In this document: positions 6,101-6,405 of the stretch, in pieces
Position numbering within the stretch: the first letter of the stretch is position 1
Layout of the letters: each line of letters begins with the position of its first letter
Assembly (NCBI GenBank): GCA_903922535.1
Contig: CAIXUF010000732.1
Span: 1-6,405, forward strand
Direction: 5' to 3'
From: Candidatus Hydrogenedentota bacterium
GTDB lineage: Bacteria > Hydrogenedentota > Hydrogenedentia > Hydrogenedentiales > CAITNO01
DNA: 6,405 bases
Position numbers and translations under genes: made by a program
Notes under the pieces: generated by a model
The model's input: only the letters and a program-made list of their open reading frames with translations
Database searches by the model: none
What the model was told of the DNA's origin: nothing

Positions 6101-6405
6101 GCGTGGAAACCGGTAGTGCAGGTGGAACTGAAATTCGGCAAGCGTGTGGACGTTCCAATTCTGGTGCTCGGACCGGACGCAAGACCGGTGCCGAACATGA
6201 AGGTGGTGCTCACTGGAGGTGCCGGATATGGCGTGGCCACGGATGCGGACGGACGCTGTGTCTTTCACGGGGCTGACCCGGCGCAGAAATATACGGTGAC
6301 CGCCCAACCCGACGCCCTGTATCAGCAGGAGATAGTGCCGTTGGTGGTGGACGGGGCGGAAAAGGTGCTGCGCCTGAAGGAAGGGCTGCGCCTGGCGGGA
6401 GAGGC
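3188..6405 (+). CDS. M56 (BlaR1-type) membrane metalloprotease with giant beta-sandwich repeat ectodomain (3' end outside window)
   Basis: A single open frame gives 1072 residues and continues past the right edge; staphylococcal BlaR1 is about 585. The N-terminus shows the M56 signature LLHSLWQG (20-27) in the first membrane segment (about 17-38). The second segment is about 50-70, followed by a Pro/Ala-rich loop (76-118), a third segment (about 121-144), and a fourth (about 333-352). The protease core has SPAAMGLFWPVVLLP (189-203), the zinc motif HELAH (221-225) and REACCD (261-266). Glu262, 41 residues after His221, is the expected third zinc ligand. After the last membrane segment, residues 394-1072 are beta-sandwich modules resembling carboxypeptidase-regulatory-like repeats (for example SGRLVLPDGK, IEGTVVDKASGIPVEGAEV, IEGVVLLEDGSPAMQARV, ATDADGRCVF). 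No penicillin-binding SxxK/SxN/KTG set was seen. It should sense an unknown extracytoplasmic signal and relieve repression by the overlapping BlaI-like protein; the family and active site are seen, the signalling role is inferred. Confidence 0.9.
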   Translation, partial: MTLLFLGGFPVRLDHLEAVLLHSLWQGLVASLVVFMSLRRTPVSHARLRYSIAVAGLFGLVLAVLVTWCTLEYMDRAPALQAGAVAPQAVETIATTAPAVAAAPMPPITPPPLSAVPRFIPVQELLAVWVAGVLVMLVRLFWLLRGARALSQRALSVTDPAVCDVLEDMRAALRVSRRVAVRAVDGLASPAAMGLFWPVVLLPLSMVTGLTADQLRIVLAHELAHIRRYDYLVNFLQLVVESLLYFNPAVWWLSRQIRIEREACCDALAAAVSGGVECYAAALADVASLCLRGTLVPATVQALGDERRSGGLADRVRRLLLPGYWPRLRLRWHSVALGLLVSAALLLGLYQSSKLGVAFAGWCFTDAQRVEALNSVDKDLIPRPWDPNEVREQVKVSGRLVLPDGKTLPTEGVYLGCTSIDRHCTSSAGECLKENRFSFQTATGQIYLHACLPGYAPVWVGPLQGDATHPIENVDILLEPSVPATVRFLDTKGAPIPNVKVTGGYRYLPNSLSISIDRGSDASGQIQFEQSGKAPVPLSLSAEASGFVRSTRDNLLCSAGTTTDWVLQADAPIEGTVVDKASGIPVEGAEVAELFEEANNRWVHDADGETVATSDAQGRFFLKGFDKTQGYYFLVRHAGHGTEMVHIGPPFEAPVTVGLVPRYVRGVIRGDLSLLKRKKPEDFPGWLKGLSPSFKRMISGGMNGLGLSTGAEVPIVSSSMELRIGNMGYGGSNGDTPVAIKDGVGTFQIDGLRAGNLFIAAGPVTKRVPVNDPVEDLVIDLSATDNSRKRTVKLDFPVPAGADAATGTVSIQGHYDDDRPFEHSKVEVANGHGELILVVPVTLSIWVDGLTGYLPKPEAGDKGASLFGANTKSCVIPDGTDPYVVETPLERAGAIEGVVLLEDGSPAMQARVDAQYVTVEGNNTSTRSLSTTSNECSPKGEFAFLPAPLNQTIEVKATLDCATQTARVKLSAWKPVVQVELKFGKRVDVPILVLGPDARPVPNMKVVLTGGAGYGVATDADGRCVFHGADPAQKYTVTAQPDALYQQEIVPLVVDGAEKVLRLKEGLRLAGE
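3515..3524 (+). repeat. C10 homopolymer tract inside the M56 gene
   Basis: Ten consecutive C bases encode Pro110-Pro112 and the first base of Leu113, in the Pro/Ala-rich loop between membrane segments 2 and 3. The frame is intact as given, since the downstream HELAH motif is in frame with the start. Any one-base slip here would remove the protease core and the sensor. Confidence 0.9.
4367..6405 (+). other. Tandem beta-sandwich (carboxypeptidase-regulatory-like) sensor region of the M56 protein
   Basis: Protein residues 394-1072. Recognisable units: about 394-480 (VSGRLVLPDGKTLPTEGVYL, with four or five cysteines); 483-560 (PATVRFLDTKGAPIPNVKV, then SDASGQIQF); 571-662 (APIEGTVVDKASGIPVEGAEV, then TSDAQGRFFLKGF); 663 to about 800, less clear, beginning VRGVIRGDLS; 892-975 (GAIEGVVLLEDGSPAMQARV); 985-1072 (VDVPILVLGPDARPVPNMKV, then TDADGRCVFHG). 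The pattern, a G-x-V strand, a D-x-G-x-P-V turn, then A/S-D-x-x-G-x-F/V-x-F about 30 residues later, is that of carboxypeptidase-regulatory-like and Cna-B-like sandwiches. These fold outside the cytoplasm and may bind ligands or act as stalks. The assignment of individual units is by eye; borders are approximate. Confidence 0.72.

Noticed and set aside
3188..6405. Beta-lactam resistance locus (classical blaI-blaR1)
   Set aside because: No penicillin-binding sensor motifs in the visible protein and no beta-lactamase gene in the window.

Overview
The window holds two large genes that both run off an edge, plus one small complete gene. On the minus strand (1-2410, 3' end missing) is a secreted, repeat-built surface protein. 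About 385 bases of regulatory DNA follow (2411-2795). On the plus strand come a BlaI/MecI-family repressor (2796-3191) and, overlapping it by the four bases ATGA, a very large M56 (BlaR1-type) membrane metalloprotease (3188 to beyond 6405). The repressor/protease operon and the surface-protein gene are divergently transcribed from the shared intergenic region.

The organism is not named by any marker in the window. The mix of MBG/YDG and InlB-type repeats with a BlaI-M56 pair whose ectodomain is made of carboxypeptidase-regulatory-like beta-sandwich repeats, in moderately to highly GC-rich DNA, fits a Gram-negative, PVC-like lineage (Verrucomicrobia, Lentisphaerae, Kiritimatiellaeota, Planctomycetes) or neighbouring uncultured phyla. 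That placement is inference from domain content. No rRNA, tRNA, CRISPR array, transposase or integrase was seen.

Left part (1-2410): the surface protein reads signal peptide, then a beta-rich N-terminal domain, a divergent InlB-type repeat, an InlB B-repeat (Listeria-Bacteroides type), MBG, MBG, YDG, YDG and the start of a third MBG. 803 residues are visible and more repeats are expected beyond the edge.

Middle (2411-2795): the DNA is clearly more AT-rich than its flanks. It carries a near-consensus sigma-70-like promoter (TTGACA, 16 bases, TATAAA) for the repressor operon. Dyads built from CTAC/GTAG, the core of known BlaI/MecI operators, overlap it, and a tight GC-rich dyad lies just upstream. 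This is what an autoregulated BlaI operon should look like.

Right part (2796-6405): by analogy with BlaR1-BlaI, an extracytoplasmic signal would activate the HELAH metalloprotease, leading to loss of the repressor and derepression. The visible ectodomain is not a penicillin-binding domain. It is at least 680 residues of tandem beta-sandwich modules, so the ligand is unlikely to be a beta-lactam and is unknown. This non-canonical sensor, possibly also controlling the divergent adhesin-like gene, is the most interesting content of the window.
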